Source: Bog-532 sp963742875 (GTDB taxonomy: Bacteria; Actinomycetota; Actinomycetes; Streptosporangiales; Streptosporangiaceae). Taken from it: a DNA stretch of 64,000 nt. The notes beneath the pieces are model-generated. The model was not told the origin of the DNA. It was given only the letters and a program-made list of their open reading frames with translations, and searched no databases. This document shows, in pieces, positions 63,631 through 64,000 of the stretch (positions within the stretch are counted from its first letter, which is position 1; the number at the start of each line of letters is the position of its first letter). The DNA lies in assembly GCA_963742875.1 (NCBI GenBank), contig CAVUNO010000001.1, forward strand, positions 434,001 through 498,000, in the 5' to 3' direction. The position numbers and the translations under genes were made by a program.

Positions 63631-64000
63631 TCAGGCGGGCTGGTGGCCGGCCCGGAGCAGGCAGTAGGTAACGGCCTCCTCGAGGGCCTGCCAGGACGCG
63701 GCGATGATGTTCTCGTCCACGCCCACCGTGTTCCAGGTCCGGCCGGTTCCGTCGTCCGACTCGACCAGGACGCGGGTCACCGCGCCGGTGCCGTGGCTCC
63801 CCTCCAGAATGCGGACCTTGTAGTCGGCCAGCTCCAGGCTCGCCAGCTCCGGGTACATCTTCTCCAGGCCGATCCGAAGCGCCTTGTCCAGGGCGTTTAC
63901 TGGGCCGTTGCCCTCTCCCGTGGCGACGACGCGCTCGCCCTTGGCGGTCAGCTTGACGGTCGCCTCGCTGACGACCTGGCCATCCGTCCGCCGCTCGACG
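63631..64000 (-). CDS. cimA: Citramalate synthase C-terminus (partial)
   Basis: Runs off the window end; the last ~122 residues are present, the LeuA-type regulatory domain: EATVKLTAKGERVVATGEGN, PVNALDKALRIGLEKMYPEL, YKVRILEGSHGTGAVTRVLV and NIIAASWQALEEAVTYCLL. This pattern fits CimA-type enzymes rather than LeuA. Makes citramalate from pyruvate and acetyl-CoA for isoleucine. Confidence 0.85.
   Translation of the reverse strand, partial: VERRTDGQVVSEATVKLTAKGERVVATGEGNGPVNALDKALRIGLEKMYPELASLELADYKVRILEGSHGTGAVTRVLVESDDGTGRTWNTVGVDENIIAASWQALEEAVTYCLLRAGHQPA

Overview
The window is chromosomal DNA of a high-GC actinobacterium. The evidence is the very high GC3 coding bias, frequent GTG starts, and actinobacterial families (DUF2469, DUF2277, DUF2630, DUF397, NdgR-type IclR, CofC for coenzyme F420, the RimM/KH/TrmD/RplS cluster). 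The gene order resembles Streptomyces/Streptosporangiales/Frankiales chromosomes; I cannot fix the genus.

Layout. 1-9 kb: the rpsB-tsf-pyrH-frr-cdsA-(rlmN) translation/UMP/CDP-DAG cluster on the minus strand, with a SUFU-domain gene on the plus strand between cdsA and rlmN. It is followed by a frameshifted alditol-oxidase-type flavoprotein gene behind an IS605-like remnant, then xerC. 9-20 kb: a hypothetical gene, then the minus-strand run dprA, comM, yraN, an IS607-type remnant, DUF2469, rnhB (frameshifted), lepB, rplS, trmD, rimM, KH protein and rpsP. 20-33 kb: ATP-dependent ligase ligB behind an unusual inverted-repeat element, then ffh, glnD (two frameshifts), glnB without a recognisable amtB, ftsY and smc. 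33-41 kb: acyP, mutM, rnc, rpmF, DUF177, coaD, rsmD, DUF2277, recG, then rpmB on the plus strand. 41-49 kb: a decayed EamA transporter, thiD (frameshifted), thiL, an Lrp-type RAM protein, cofC, an internally deleted IS605-like element, plsC-gpsA, a fragment of a Cys/Met PLP enzyme, and ddlA. 49-64 kb: HU, leuDC with divergent ndgR, pntAA-pntAB-pntB, a GH65 phosphorylase with a beta-phosphoglucomutase, DUF397, tRNA-Glu, a GlsB-like membrane protein, tRNA-Gln, a CE7 esterase, an FAH-family enzyme, DUF2630 and the C-terminus of citramalate synthase.

Most genes are housekeeping: ribosome assembly and maturation, protein targeting (Ffh/FtsY/LepB), chromosome maintenance (SMC, XerC, RecG, MutM, LigB, HU), nitrogen signalling (PII/GlnD), leucine biosynthesis, and lipid and peptidoglycan precursors.

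The non-routine signals are structural. (i) Two left ends of the same IS605-like element sit exactly against the ATGAGCG start of two different genes. (ii) Codon-multiple minisatellites lie inside rimM, rpsP, rnhB and a transporter gene. (iii) A dispersed hairpin-rich repeat family lies between convergent genes. (iv) A nested inverted-repeat/palindrome element lies upstream of ligB. (v) There are at least six single-base frameshifts, several in G runs, which may be consensus sequencing errors. I found no defence system, CRISPR array, prophage or biosynthetic cluster.
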